Source: Chrysoporthe austroafricana (taxonomy: Eukaryota; Ascomycota; Sordariomycetes; Diaporthales; Cryphonectriaceae). Taken from it: DNA of 64,000 nucleotides. The first letter of the stretch is position 1. Every line of letters starts with the position of its first letter. Location of the stretch: the NCBI GenBank assembly GCA_001051155.2, contig JYIP02000003.1:1860001-1924000 (forward strand). The letters are read 5' to 3'. The notes under the pieces were generated by a model. It saw nothing but the letters and a program-made list of their open reading frames with translations, searched no databases and had not been told where the DNA came from. Positions 22,684 to 35,000 of the stretch are shown in pieces. A program made the translations under genes and the position numbers.

Positions 22684-23401
22684 ATGACGCGACCATCCCT
22701 CTCGAGAGCCACCGGCCTCATTGTCCGAGGTCTGCGCGCCTCGACCGGCGCAGGCCGGCTTGCGCCTCGGCAGATGGCTGTCACCTCCAGAACCGTCTCC
22801 GCCCCCGGCTGGAGGTCGCTGGCCTCCCAGTCCAGGCTCCTGTCGACCACCGGCGGCCGATCGAAGGGCATCCTGCCCGACACCGACGACCCCGAGCCCC
22901 CCAACGTCCTCGACCACAGCCCCAAGCCCGTGCCCGCCGACCTCTCGGAAGAGGACTACCACGACCTGGCTGACGAGTACCTGGACGCCATCCAGGACCG
23001 GTTGGAGGAGATTGCCGAGCAGAACGACCAGGTCGACGTCGAGTACTCAGTATGGCCCCACCCATTGTCCATCATATGTTGATCCCTCTCGTGTGCTCTC
23101 CGTAGGAGGGAACCCCCCCAGGCTGACCCCGTCCCCGCGTCCGCAGTCCGGCGTCCTCAACGTAACGTTCCCCAACATCGGCACCTATGTGATCAACAAG
23201 CAGCCCCCCAACAAGCAGATCTGGCTGTCCAGCCCTATCTCGGGTCCCAAGCGCTACGACTACGTCGTCTACGGCGAGAGCCAGAGCCAGAAGGAGGACA
23301 CGGCTGTCGGCGACTGGGTTTACCTCAGGGATGGCTCCACCATGAACGACCTGTTCGTCCAGGAGCTTGAAATCGACCTGGATCTGCCGCCCCCGCAGTA
23401 G
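22684..23401 (+). CDS. yfh1: Frataxin, mitochondrial
   Basis: Two exons, 22684-23049 and 23147-23401, give 206 residues; the 97-base intron joins ...QVDVEYS to SGVLNVTF. Frataxin is the mitochondrial matrix regulator of cysteine desulfurase in iron-sulfur cluster assembly and binds iron. The N-terminal 60 or so residues are rich in Arg and Ser and lack acidic residues, a mitochondrial presequence. The acidic helix [19 protein letters not shown] follows at about 80-105, then the beta-sheet core with [20 protein letters not shown] and GPKRYDYV, all classic frataxin signatures. The C-terminal helix is NDLFVQELE. Confidence 0.95.
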
Positions 23402-24347
23402 GGACCGCGGAAGATAAGTGGTGATGGTGTCCATGGCTGCAGTGGCGGGCTGCGTATGGAGCTGTACTCTAGGCTGAGGATGATCAAGGGTCGCAGGGAT
23501 GACGACGCCGCAGCCGAGGGCGAGGGCGGCAGTGCTGAGAAGGGTCTCGGCAGTAGTACTCAGTACGGTGTCGAGAGGAGTGCCGAGAAGTGATCTGACT
23601 GTAGGTAAGGAATTGACGCCCGGGTCCATTACGGATTATCGACGGCGGGCACACAGCGTAGTGTCATGACCCCCGATCAAATGAAGACGGGGTCCTTCTC
23701 TGAAGTCCTCCAGGGTGGAGGGGGGATGGATTTCCCGGGTATTACTTGGGATGCCAGGGAATGGCTGGTCTTCTATGGATACGGCACGACTTTCTTTGCG
23801 TTGTTGAATGTTTGCACCCTCTATTTGGCTGTCCCGAGGGGTGGGGGCAATTCGATCAGCACAGGCACACGGCACATGGCTGGTACGGCATTTCGTGTTG
23901 TGTTTGCAGCAATTGTACCACCGCATGTCATGTTCTGGCTCCACAGGGCCTACACTATCTGCTTCCCGGAACGTATCTTCCTCGTGACACATGTATGCCT
24001 TTGACACGTCTCGGGGCATCCCTCTATCCAAGCGGTCGCACTGGTGTAAGATGGGGCAACCGTATTGCTGAATAACGAGTATACATTATGCGTGCTGGCG
24101 GACGCTCTGCTAGCTCTTCTATACGAAGGTTCTGTATGGGAATACAATATGTCCACGGAACGATATAACGAAGGCCCCCCACTCCTCGCCCGCACAAATC
24201 CCTCCTTATCTGGACAATGCACCCACACATGACTGTACGCGGAGACCCCTTCTTAAGCGAAGTTCTGTTGTCGTTATATCACTGTTCGATAGTCTGGCCC
24301 TCTATGGGCCCACCACTTCGTATCGTCTTAAGTAGGCCACCCCTAGG
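23402..24347. other. Intergenic between frataxin and ede1-like gene
   Basis: Tail-to-tail interval of 946 bases. It contains one protein-like plus-strand frame (23666-24004, listed separately) and otherwise nothing recognised. Confidence 0.4.
23666..24004 (+). CDS. Possible small two-helix membrane protein
   Basis: A 112-codon frame 265 bases after the frataxin stop. It has two hydrophobic stretches, roughly WLVFYGYGTTFFALLNVCTLY and AFRVVFAAIVPPHVMFWLH, separated by a Gly/Ser/Arg linker. Its composition is more protein-like than that of other unassigned frames. I do not recognise a family. It may equally be the 3' UTR of frataxin; there is no clear promoter evidence, and a GTATGC near the end could be a donor to a further exon. 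Confidence 0.25.
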   Translation: MTPDQMKTGSFSEVLQGGGGMDFPGITWDAREWLVFYGYGTTFFALLNVCTLYLAVPRGGGNSISTGTRHMAGTAFRVVFAAIVPPHVMFWLHRAYTICFPERIFLVTHVCL

Positions 24348-27300
24348 TTAGGACTGGTTTGCTAAATGGTTCGCCGCCTATAAAGACAAATGTTAGTATT
24401 CGGAATGTGCAGTGCTCTTCACGTGAGAAAATAACCACAACAATAAAAAGCAGCAAGGCTCACAAGCAGAAAAGTGTTCAACAGCCGCTTTCGATCGGTT
24501 CAACTCACCCTCTCCAGATTATAATCGTACTTCTCCAGCGCGCTCAGCGCATCCGCCCGGCTGTATCCCATGCCCGTCAGGTTCTTGAGTATCGGGTCGT
24601 CATGAACTCCGTCCTCGGTCAGCGCTCGACCCGGTGCTTTCGGTCTGGGGAGGCTATCCTTTCTTGCCTCCGTCGCCGCAGTAGCGGCTGGGGCTGCACT
24701 TCCAGAGCTGCCCGGCGGCGGCGGGCTTGCTGACGTCTGTGCGGGAGGCGCATCGTCGAGGCTGGCGAAGATGGCGTCCCAGTCATGATTTTCAGCTGGC
24801 TTAGCCGCTCCTTCAGCGGGAGCCGCGGAAACTTGAGAAGCAGTGTTGTCGATGCTCGCGAAGTCAAATGTGCTCTCGGTGCCAAACGGCGGCGGGTTGC
24901 CCGAGCTGCTGCCTGGTGGAGCGGTGGTCTCGCTCTTGCTAGCGGGCGGTGGACTGTCAAAGGTCGGGTTGAAGTCGTCGAGGCCAGATCGGGAGATGGT
25001 CTGGAAGTCATCGTCTTGTGACCCTTCCTTAGCATCCTCTAGATCGGCGAAGTCGTCGTCTAGATCGTCGAAGGCAGAGCTAGACTGTTTCGATGGGGGC
25101 GCAGGGTGAGTGGCGGTAGGTGTTACGCTGGTGGCTGGCTCTTCGGGCTCGGGAAAGCTACCAGGTGGAGGAGCGCTTCCGAAAATGTTATCGGCATGAG
25201 CCTCCGCCTTTTCGGCTGGCTCCTCAGCACTAGATGCCGGCGCCTCAGGAACGACTGCCTTGTTAAGAGATGGAGAGCCGGGGTTGGTCGTCGACCTGGC
25301 ATTCGGGCTAGCAGGAGCAAAGTCGTCATCGAACCCGCCCTTTTCATCCTCAGAGTCCGACTCATCGTCCCTCTCCAGCTCGGAAATGGGAGGGAATTCT
25401 GCATGGAAAGCGGACAAGCCTTTCGATGTCCCCGTACCTGCAGGCTCGGCAGGACCTGAGAGACCTTTGGAGGAAGATGACGCCTTGAAGCTGGCAAAGG
25501 CGTTGTCAAAGTCTTCCTTAGCCTTAGCTTGGTCCAGAGCAGAGAATGGATCCCCGGGTCCAGCAGCAGTTTCAGGCTTGGTATTCTCCTGGAAAAAAGA
25601 TTCAGGGCCTGGTCCAGTAGATACAGTTTGCGCTTCCGGTGACTTCGTCTCAGCAGTACTATCAGTAGCAGGCACAGCCTCAGCCGGCGCAGCAGCCGCA
25701 ACTTCGGCAGCAGGAGGCGAAACCTGTGGGAACTTGGTCAGCGACGGTCAGGACTAGGCCGGGGCTCCAGAGGCAAAATGCTTGAGCTTACTTGTCGGGG
25801 CTCAGGCGGAACAGGGGTCGCGTCGCTCGCAAAGGTTGGGTTCCTGCTCACATTGGGACTGTTCGACGTCGGCGTCGCAAACGAGCCAGTACTAGTGGCC
25901 GAGGCTCCGGTGGTCTGTGGCTTGAAGGCAGGGATGGAAGGACCAAAGACATCGTCGAAGGACTTGTCGTTATAGGCCTTGCTGCCGGACGCGCCGGGAC
26001 TAGCGAACGCGCCCATCATGTCCGTGCTTCCCGTCCTCCGGAAGAAAGGGTTGTTACCACTTGCGTTACTAGGGGCCGGGCTAGCGACCTGCGGCGGCGG
26101 GCCGGGAGGTGGGCTCTGGCTGAGCTGTCTTGCGAGCTCTTGGGTCTCCTTGGTCAAGTCTTCGGCTTCGGCCTTCAGCTTGTCTCGTTCACCCTCGTTC
26201 GTAGCCAGCTGCTTCTTGTTGATGGCCACCATGCCCTTCTGCTGCCTAGCTTCGGACTTAAGCTTCTCGATCTGCGGTTTAATGGTTGCTACCTCAGCAT
26301 TAACAGCCCAGATCTTCTCCTTCAGGTTGGCATTCTCTTGCTGATCAGCTTGGAGAGCGGTCAGGATGGTCTGATGCTGCGTCTGCAAGTCCTTATAGGT
26401 CGCCTCGACCATGGCACAGTCCGTCTGAAGCTTCTTGGTGTCGTTCCGCGAAGCAGTGAGCTTGTCTTGCAGCTCGCGGACTTCCTTGGCCTGATTTTCA
26501 TACAGCGTGCGGAGCTGAGCAAGACGCTGCTCAAAGTTCTTCTTCTGCTGCGCGGTCGTATTGAGCTCGTTCTGCGTAGAATTGCGCTGACCTTGCACGT
26601 CTTGCATGGATTTCGAAAGAGTCCCAATCTGATTCGACAGATTGGCAAGCTCCATAGTGTCGTTCATGTTATTGCCTTTAGTCTCGGTCTCAGCATCCCC
26701 AAGCAGATCTTCAGTTGTTGGGGGTGGCACAGGCGCCGGGGGCTTAGGGAAACCAGCCGCTATCGAAGACCCACTGGCAGAAGCGCCGGTGCCCTGAGAT
26801 GTCAGAGAACGACCAAAGGATGAAGATGGCATGAACGGCTTGAAGCTGCCTGTCGCCGTGGGTGACATCCTGGCTGGGGACGTAGGCGCAGCTGGGCTTA
26901 TGCTTCCACCGAACGGGTCACTCGGGCCAGCGGCTCCGGTCGACTGGGCTTGTGCAGGTGCTGGCGCAGGCGTGGAATCCAGCCCGAACAAGTCGTCCAG
27001 AGCGGAGACTGGCTTTGGAGGTGGAGGTTGTTGGGCTGGAGTCTGCGGCAGAGGCGGTGCATCGAAAGCACTTGTCGCTGTGGACGGGCGGACCTGGCCA
27101 CGCAAGCTGGGCGGCATCAGGTTCGGCGGGAGCGTCTGGGGCAGATCTCCCTGTTTGCTGCGCTGCTGTCGGATCAGGTACATAGCTACAGCAAATTCAT
27201 CCCGGTTCAAGATTCCCTCGGATCTGATATCTGCCAGGTCCCAGATGTTCGCGAGAACAGCCTCAGAGAGATTGGACTGGCTAAAGAAGGGAACCGCCTC

Positions 27301-28389
27301 CTCGCCCGTGATGTAACCCTTCTTCTGCTTGTCGAGAGTGTCGTAGATCTGATCGAAACGCTGCTTATCTGCTGGTGTCACCAGCCAGGCGTCACCGGTG
27401 GACTGTGGTGCCAGCGCTGATCGTCCCAGACCAGGCCCGAGAGGAGAGCCTGTCCGCATTGGCATCTGCGCCTGACCGCTCAGTTGTCGAGGAATGGCAG
27501 ATAGAGCAGGGCCGGACGGGCTCTGCGGTCGAGCAGCACCTGCGGGCGCGCGCCGCGTAGCGGCCTCGTACAGAGCAGCTGGGAGGATGTTCGGTAGGGC
27601 CCTCAAAGCGCCGCTCTTCATGCTGGTCAACAAGTGCATAGCAATGACGAACTCAGTCATCACCAGAGCGCCCCTCTGTTCCGTGTCGGCAAGCTGCCAG
27701 ATGCGGCCCAGCGTCTCGTTGGGCAGACCGGATTTCTCAAAGATCTGGCGGGCTTGCTCGCCGCTCAACATGTTCCCGCTCAGGGGCTGGCGCTCGAACA
27801 ATCCCGCATATTGTGTGACCTTATCCGGCATCAGCGGCGGGATGCGAATGGGAGCGTTGCCCGTGCCCTGGGCAGAGATGGGCTGTGGGGAGCCGGTAGG
27901 AGCCGGTGCCAACGGCGGCGGCGCGGGGGTGAAGCCATCAAAGCGCGGAATGGGCCCAGGCTGTAAGGCGATCTGCGGTGTTGGTTCGCGGCCGGCTTGG
28001 GCGTGGCCGATCAGGCGCAGGGCAACACCAAAGCCGGCGGGGGTGAGGAAGCCCCGGTTCTCTTGGTCTGCGATCTGCCAGACCTCGCCCAGTATCCTCG
28101 AGTCGAGCCTCGTCTTCTCGAAGAACTTGACGGCGATCTCTCCTGTAACGACTCCGACATTATCGGTATCTGCCTGTCGAAACAGTTGGCCGTAGACTCG
28201 CTTCTCGTCAGGGGTGAGGTTGAGATTCGGGGCAGCTACAAATATGAGCACCATGTTAGCTTGCATCCAGGATAGTATGTGTCGCACGAAACATTCTGCG
28301 CAGCCCTTCATAGGAGGGGCCAGCAGCAGCACTTGTAGTCAGGAAACAGGAAGAGACGCACCCGGATCGACGCTGCTGCTCTCCGCCAT
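24348..28389 (-). CDS. ede1: Ede1-type endocytic scaffold (three EH domains, coiled coil, UBA)
   Basis: Four exons: 28362-28389, 25792-28235, 24509-25723 and 24348-24377, giving 1238 residues. Ede1/Eps15 proteins are early-arriving scaffolds of clathrin-mediated endocytosis that bind NPF motifs and ubiquitinated cargo. Three EH domains lie at about 15-105, 157-232 and 302-372, each with the LGEVWQIAD-, LGRIWQLAD- or LANIWDLAD-type core. Pro-rich linkers follow, then a long coiled coil at about 543-720. The acidic, disordered half has repeated D-[DE]-F/FDD motifs. The C-terminal UBA domain (ILKNLTGMGYSRADALSALEKYDYNLERAANHL) is completed by a 30-base last exon reached from GTGAGT at 24508. Exon 1 encodes only MAESSSVDP and the first base of the next codon. 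Introns are 126, 68 and 131 bases. Confidence 0.92.
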
Positions 28390-29508
28390 GATGAATACGG
28401 GGGCCTAGGAGCCAAGGTCCTGGTTCCAGAGAGCTTCTGCGTCCTAGCAACGCTGGAACGGCAACCAAGCTCGCCGGTGGCAGTTGTTGGATCGCAGCCT
28501 GCTTGTCGGCTGCGTGGACGTGCTGTGAGGTCTGGGGAACCGATGGGGGTCTGCCGGCTGAGTCGGACGGACGAGGTGGAAGCGCGGCTGCCTGGGCGCT
28601 TGCGTGGCGGTTGACGATGCAGGCAAGATCGGATACAGACAAGGCAGTGGTGGAAAGGAGATGCACCTGACCGTGCAGTGCTGTGTCGTACGCGAGGAGA
28701 GAGGAGGGAAGGCCGGCGATGTCGATGATGATGGCTGGGAGATGAATGTTCGTGATCAATCACAACCCCTGTCACCCTCTATTTCGCATGTCTGCTTAGG
28801 CTCAGGTGCCCAGTGGCCCCAGCTTAGCTGCCACGCTGCCCAAACCCTGACCATCCCCCCCCCTGGAACCCTCGTCGGGCTACCACTGCTACTCACTACT
28901 ACTACCCAGTATGTATGATAGGTCACCTCTCACTCGCCGCGGTTCCAGTCCGAGCGCCGGTGCCGCGAGCGAGCAGGGGCCTTCCTAGTCATCTACTCGT
29001 GCAGCTTTTGCTCTAGCCAGTATTCTACTACCCAGGCGTGCAGTGGGATGCTCAGACAACTCGCCAGCCAAAACACCCACAATGTCTGCACCGGGTTTAT
29101 TATGGGCGTTCATTGCTAGAAATGGGGGCTACAAGAGACCGTGGGCCCGACAGGAGATCAAGGTTAGCAGATCAGTTCAGGACATACATGTTGTCATCTC
29201 TGCGGATACTGACCGTTCTGAGAGCCCTGAGAACCCTGAGAGCCGGACTGCCTCATCTGGCGTATAGATGCCGATCGCTCTGCAACCGTTGACTTCCTGG
29301 GGTTTGGGGCGTGTCTCCTTTCTGAACACATATGATACCAGGTCTTCGAGCTCAAAAGACAGCCCTCACAGGCTTTGGGCTGCCGCAGTCATCCTCGCAT
29401 GCCCTTGTGGATGCACGACCTGAAGCGAGATGCGGCATCATCGTTCATGTATATACATGTATGTACAGCATATCCCTCTTCCTCTCAACCGCCGGCGATA
29501 GTGCCCGC
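28390..29508. other. Intergenic upstream of ede1-like gene
   Basis: No gene is recognised. Short frames, such as the 61-codon stretch starting MSAPGLLWAFIARNGG at 29082, have no supporting features. It includes the ede1-like promoter and the 3' flank of the GST gene. Confidence 0.45.
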
Positions 29509-30288
29509 CTAGTCCTGCGAGAGCGCCTTCGCGAACACCGGGAACTGGGTAAACCCCTTGACCTGGGCCGCGATCATCGGCTCCATGCCGCGGTCGCCCT
29601 TCCTGCTCGCCTCCTGGTATCCTGGGCGCGCCGCGACATCCTTCAAGTACCTCAGGATGTTTGGGTACGGGCCCAGGTCCAGCGGACAGAAGCCCCGCCC
29701 GGTCGTCAGGCTAAAGACGCTCATGATATCCGCCGCGCTCAGCTCCCCGCCCGCTAGATATCTGCTCGCGGCAAGCCTCTCGTCCAGCCGCCTCAGCGCG
29801 GTGTCCGTCCTGGCCCTGAGCGCCGCGATGATGGGACTCCCGCCGCCGGCGCCGATGCCGGCGAGCAGGAAACTCATGTTGCGGCTCATGACCGGCTGCA
29901 GGGAGCCGTTGGCGAAGTGCAGCCACTGCAGGTAGGCCCCGAATTCCTTGTCGTCCGGCGTCCGGGTCAGCCGCACCGCACCGGAGCCGCCGTAGACGGC
30001 CAGGATGTACTCCACGATGGCGCCCGACTCGGAGAGCTCCACGGGCGGCGAGACCTTGGTGTCCCGGAAGTAGGGGGCGGTGCCGAAGGGGTTGACGGCC
30101 TTGAGGCCTGCCGGCGCCAGGGCGGACTGCGGGTCGCGCTCGTGGACGTGAAGGTCGTAGGGGATCTGGAGCTCCTGCTTACGGTGAGTGGGCAGTTCAC
30201 CCCAAACCGGGTGTGACATGCATACCTCCAGCAGCCATACGATCCTCTCGGATTGGGAGAGGTGGAGGTGGTGAACTTCGAGGGACAT
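29509..30288 (-). CDS. Glutathione S-transferase-like protein
   Basis: Two exons, 30226-30288 and 29509-30174, with a 51-base intron (30175-30225, GTATGC to GCAG), encode 242 residues. GST family enzymes conjugate glutathione to electrophiles in the cytosol. The thioredoxin-fold half shows LHLSQSERIVWLLE joined to ELQIPYDLHVHER, then NPFGTAPYF (the cis-Pro loop) and the ESGAIVEYIL glutathione-binding signature. The C-terminal helical half has LQWLHFANGSLQPV and the conserved LSAADIM (N-capping region). Without the intron removed the frame also stays open, inserting 17 extra residues in the middle of the first fold; the family pattern favours splicing. Substrate unknown; the sequence most resembles fungal GstA/Ure2p-like and theta-like proteins. 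Confidence 0.85.
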   Translation of the reverse strand: MSLEVHHLHLSQSERIVWLLEVCMSHPVWGELPTHRKQELQIPYDLHVHERDPQSALAPAGLKAVNPFGTAPYFRDTKVSPPVELSESGAIVEYILAVYGGSGAVRLTRTPDDKEFGAYLQWLHFANGSLQPVMSRNMSFLLAGIGAGGGSPIIAALRARTDTALRRLDERLAASRYLAGGELSAADIMSVFSLTTGRGFCPLDLGPYPNILRYLKDVAARPGYQEASRKGDRGMEPMIAAQVKGFTQFPVFAKALSQD

Positions 30289-31906
30289 GCTGACGGCGGC
30301 AGCAGGGTCAAGACCGGCAACTGCTGGTCAGCGAGGGTCGGAGGGTGTCTCGTGTGTCGGGATCGACGTGCATCCTCTGTGACCAAATGAAGACGTGAGG
30401 GCAAGGGGCAATGGGTCTTTTATAGAGCACCTCATGTTGCCTCCTAGAGGTATCGTATCCACAGCTCGCCGGGACGGTGGTCTGCCGGGCCCATACAGCA
30501 TCCCGCTCTGAACTCGCGCCATGACCTCAGTCGGCGGACATAACGGGGATGACGTTGGGATGCTGAAGCCCTTCTCCATCGGGCGCCCAGGCGCCGTACC
30601 AGATCTATCCTGCTATCTAACTGATACTTACATAAGATTGTTGGTCTGCCATAGCAGCTCCACAAAACATCGATCTCCGCCCCGATCCGGGCCGGGATTA
30701 TAGTGGCTAGAGAACGACGCCAAATGTGCTTCTCTCTTGTGGTCGCCGGCGTCGTGCTACAGTACGTACCAAAGCTCTCTTCCCGGGTCCCGGCTGTCTC
30801 CGACCCTCCGACCCTCCGATCCTCCGCTTCCCGCAGCACTACTGCGCTGGCCGACCACCCTGCCAGCTGCTTGGATTCCTCCAGGTGTAGGAGGCCGAAG
30901 CATCGCGCTCCACCACGGGCTTGGGAGGCCACGGATGGCACCTCGGATGGTATTGGCCCTTGAGGCCGGCGGTGATGATGATCATGATCATGATGTTGTT
31001 GTTTGTCATCAGAATACACGCCAGCACATAAGATATGAGTATTCCTAATACCTTGCCAGGTCCTCAGAGCAGCTCCCATCACAGTGCTACAACCACAATG
31101 GAACCGAGCTGGTACCTCATCGAGCGGCTCAGGGTCCCGGCCGCCCGGAGTTCTCCCTCCTCTCGTTGTTGCTTTTGATTACGCCAGGCACGGGCCATGT
31201 CGTTGTGACGGCGGCTGCGCTTAAACACCTCACCAGCACGCCCACGCCGCCCCAGCTCTCTAGGTGCTCTCTAGGTACCTGCGTCGCAAGGGCAAGAGCA
31301 TGATCATCCTCATCTCGTACCCCCAGTATCAGCAAGGAATCTGAGGCTCGTGCAGATGAGCCCATGGGCAGGAGGCAGCGAACCCGTGATACCAGCTCGC
31401 CGGCTCTGGAACGAGGATCTGGTCCCGGTCACGGGTCTCATGCCGCCTTGGCATTATGTTGAGCGACGCGAGCTGCACGACCGCCACCCTCGACCTCGCT
31501 CTAGCACTGGGACTGCGGCCCATGAGATACCCATGAGCGCGATGCGGGTGGCCGGATGGGCCTCCGTTGATGGGCCGCTCGTTACACACCTCCAGCCGCT
31601 ACCACAGACCTAGCCGAGCTCGTAAGGCTACATGCGAAGGCCTTAGCAGGTCTCCGCGCACACCCAAGGATTTGTTGTTAAAGATGCCGCACGCTAGCTT
31701 CCCATGCCGTTTACCCTCATGCAGGTTGACGCTGCGGATATCTGATGGGCTGCAAGGGCTGGAAGTCCAGATGCTGTCTCCATGTTCTGCGTTGGCTCTC
31801 TCCCCCTCGCCTCCCTCTCGCTCTTCTCTCTGTTTCGACGTCTCTCTCCTGTCTCCTCCCGCCCTTCTCTCTTCTTCCCTCTCTGTCTTCCTCTTCCCCT
31901 CCCCCC

Positions 31907-31958
<52 letters not shown>

Positions 31959-32066
31959 CATTCACGCTTGGCCCCTCCTGGACTTCGCACTCTTCCATTT
32001 TACCGTTCCCGAAGCATCCAATCGGTGATATCACCCTCCTGACCTGGACATATACCCTTGTCAGTC
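30289..32066. other. Intergenic with CT microsatellite
   Basis: About 1.8 kb between divergent genes. Frames of up to 212 codons occur on both strands but show no domain. There is an ATGATC repeat near 30974-30994 and a long TC tract just upstream of the next gene (31911-31954). No gene recognised. Confidence 0.5.
31911..31954. repeat. (TC)22 microsatellite
   Basis: Twenty-two uninterrupted TC dinucleotides within a wider pyrimidine-rich segment (about 31795-31960). It ends 112 bases before the ATG at 32067 and is likely in the promoter or 5' leader of that gene. Confidence 0.95.
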
Positions 32067-35000
32067 ATGGCCGATCCACAACCCAATGCAGAGCTTCCCG
32101 GACCACCCGTCCGTCCAGCTCAGCAGCATGTGCTTCGCTGCCGAGAAGGTTTGGGCAGCCTCGAGGCCGAGATCAGCCAGCTCAAAGCCCGGCGTGAGGA
32201 TGAAATCAGGCTTGAGGAGAGCGAGATAACCCAAGCGGAGCTAGACATTGACAAACAACTATTAGAGCTACTTGTAGAGCAGCCTCAGATTGATGCGCGA
32301 GAAGAGAGGTGCCGCAGAGACAGAGACTCAGCAATGAAGGAGCTGAGCCGGCTTGCTGAGATAGCAATGAAACACCACAGAGATGCAGAGGCGGCGAGTA
32401 AGGAATTGGACCAGATTGCTGAGCAAGCGAAACGCCGCAGAGACGAAGAGGCGGCGAAGAAGCGCTCCGAACTGGAATCTGCCAGGGCCAAGCTGAAAGA
32501 TCAAAGGTCTTCAATAAAGCGCAAGCGTGAAGAGCACGACGACTATCTCGACCGCCTATTCATCGAGCGTTTTAAGAACCTGGCAGATGCTCGGGCCGCG
32601 GACAAGGAGACAATGGTAAATATCGTCAAGGACTGATATTCACCACTACGTGACACGATCAAGACCTCCGGCTGACGTGCAATAGCAGCAGCCTCTATAC
32701 GGTGCCAATACACCATCTATCTGTACTCTCCGCAAAACTCCAGACCCCCGTCCTCAGCAACAGCATTTCGTCACACCCAATCGTGACAATACTGACGCTC
32801 AACGGGGCCCACCTCAGGCCAACCCGCTACCACCAACCCCACCACAGGATAGCGAAGCAGAAGACGAACCTAGCGGAAGCTATAGTGAGGGTAATGGACC
32901 ACCAGTTCATGGCTTGGCGGCAGCGCCTGCAGCCGATATCGTTGATCCTGGAGATCAGATGCAGAGCGACATCGAAGGCAACGGTCAGAATCACCCACGC
33001 CAGGCTGAGGACGTGCGTTTCCACAGCAGATCCTACTAATAGTCACATTGAAGACTGATTATTGCACAGAACAGGTCACTCGAGGATAACCTGGGGGAAG
33101 CGTCACCGCCATTAGCAATCGGGTGCACGGAACGCCTACTCCAGCACGGAAGCCGGCATCATAGCACGGGCTCCTCCCGTGCGAACCTGGACGAGTTGGA
33201 TGAGGAGGGACAGGCCACAGATATGGCCCAACGACATGTTTCACAACCACCTGGATCGGACCTTGGACAAAGGCAGAGATCTCCAGAAGTGCCTCAGACC
33301 GAGCGGACGATTCAGTTCGAGGAAGTGTGGAGCAAAACCACAGATCCCAACTGCCAGGAAAAGTCCTTCATCATCAGGCAGCCTCGAGACAACGGGTTCT
33401 GGTATATTTTGCGCTGCCTCGAGCACAACATGTACTTTACAACGAATCCGCTCCAAGGTGCCAAGAATCATGTCACAGGGGTCGAGCATAATTATCTGCC
33501 GCGGTCCGATGCCGTCCGCGAGCTCGGGTGGCGTGTTCTGGGGTGCAATGCCCAGCGGGCAGCGACCAACAATAAGAAGTACGAGCAAGAGCTGAATAGT
33601 GGCCGATTCAAGCTCAAGGATCAACATAACAAGAGAAGGTCGACGTCGGCTGAATCTAGGGGGGCTGCCGGACACAGTGATATCGCCAACGCACCTGAGT
33701 CTGGACCAGGCCGAAGCAAACAGGGAAAGCGATTCTTCGGTATCACCGATCCTACTCCTGGTGAGATCTAGTATGTGGGATTTCCAATTTCTCTTTGCGC
33801 TCCCGGCGTTGTCTACGTCGTCTTGAGATTTCCTGGAGCTTCCCCACGGGCAATTCTTTTTATCATACTCCCGAACGGGCTTTCGTGATACTTGGGGTAA
33901 GAGTCTATTCCACGAAGGAGCAAATACTAATATTCATCGGTAGCCAGGCCTGCTGGCAGGATGGTGGAGGTGCCCCAGCCGCATGGTATTTTGTGGCAAT
34001 CCTGCCCCGTGACGACTGGTCCGAGATTGGTATCCAAAGTTTCCTTTGTGACTCTCAACTTGCCCTTTCACCTCGCTTGTACGAAGAGCGATGTGCGGCG
34101 ATCAGAGAATATTCACAGAATGCTCAGAATTTCGACGCCGAGCCCGGCCAGTCAGCACAAGCGCCTAAAGTTCAGGAAGTACAGAGAAGGCCGAAAGCCA
34201 GGAAAGGCGAGAACGAGACGAGAATCCCCAGATGCTACACAACGAAAGACGGAGCCATCTCCGGCTGGGCCGAGGACTTCGAAGATGGTGGCCCTAAAGT
34301 CACGAAGCGTCTGTTCCCCTGTCTCTTCCTGGAGTCGGACTTGGACATTCCACCTGCAGACAAAGCCTTCCGCTTGCCAGACAAGCCTATACTTTATTGG
34401 GTGATGGCTAAACACCTACGAGCCCGAGACTTTGTGCATCCCGGCGGTGTTGACACAACCGGAATCCTCAATGGTGCTGAGGTCGCAAAGAAGTTTCGGG
34501 AACGCGTAGAGGCGTACAAATCCTGGCCTGGTCACAATTACCCTGAGTCGACACCTGGCCGAGAGCTTACAGAAGATGTAAAAACGGTGCGTACCCAACA
34601 AATTTCGGAGAGTCACTGATCCAAGCCGTCTAATTCCTACATAATTACAGTCACCAACCATCACGGTGGCAACTAATCGAGATGCACATCTGTTCTCGCG
34701 TCTTTCACCTGAAATGGTCGGCGAAGAATCCGCTGCCCACGGCATCGACGATGCCTGTCATCCGAACAATCATCTTACAACGCTAGACCAGACAAGTTCA
34801 GGTCAAGCTAAGGAGCGCAACTTAGAAGATGTAGCAATGCCGGATGCACCAGGTGATGCTCCTCATGTTGAAGAGCTTGATACTTTACCACAACAAATCG
34901 AAGCCGGAACATCACAATACCACAATGGTGTTAATGCTAGTGGAATTAGTACAGCACGGAACTACGACGACTTCAAAGACAGCACAGCTCGTCCATCACC

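Noticed and set aside
25792..26823. 343-codon plus-strand frame.
   Set aside because: Antisense shadow of the coiled-coil part of the Ede1-type gene; Leu-rich only because the sense strand encodes Gln, Lys and Glu repeats.
30444..31082. 212-codon minus-strand frame upstream of the GST gene.
   Set aside because: No recognisable domain, unusual His/Arg composition and no splice or start context; better explained as GC-rich intergenic DNA.
31599..32034. Minus-strand frames full of Arg-Glu repeats.
   Set aside because: They translate the TC microsatellite and its pyrimidine-rich surroundings; not evidence of a gene.
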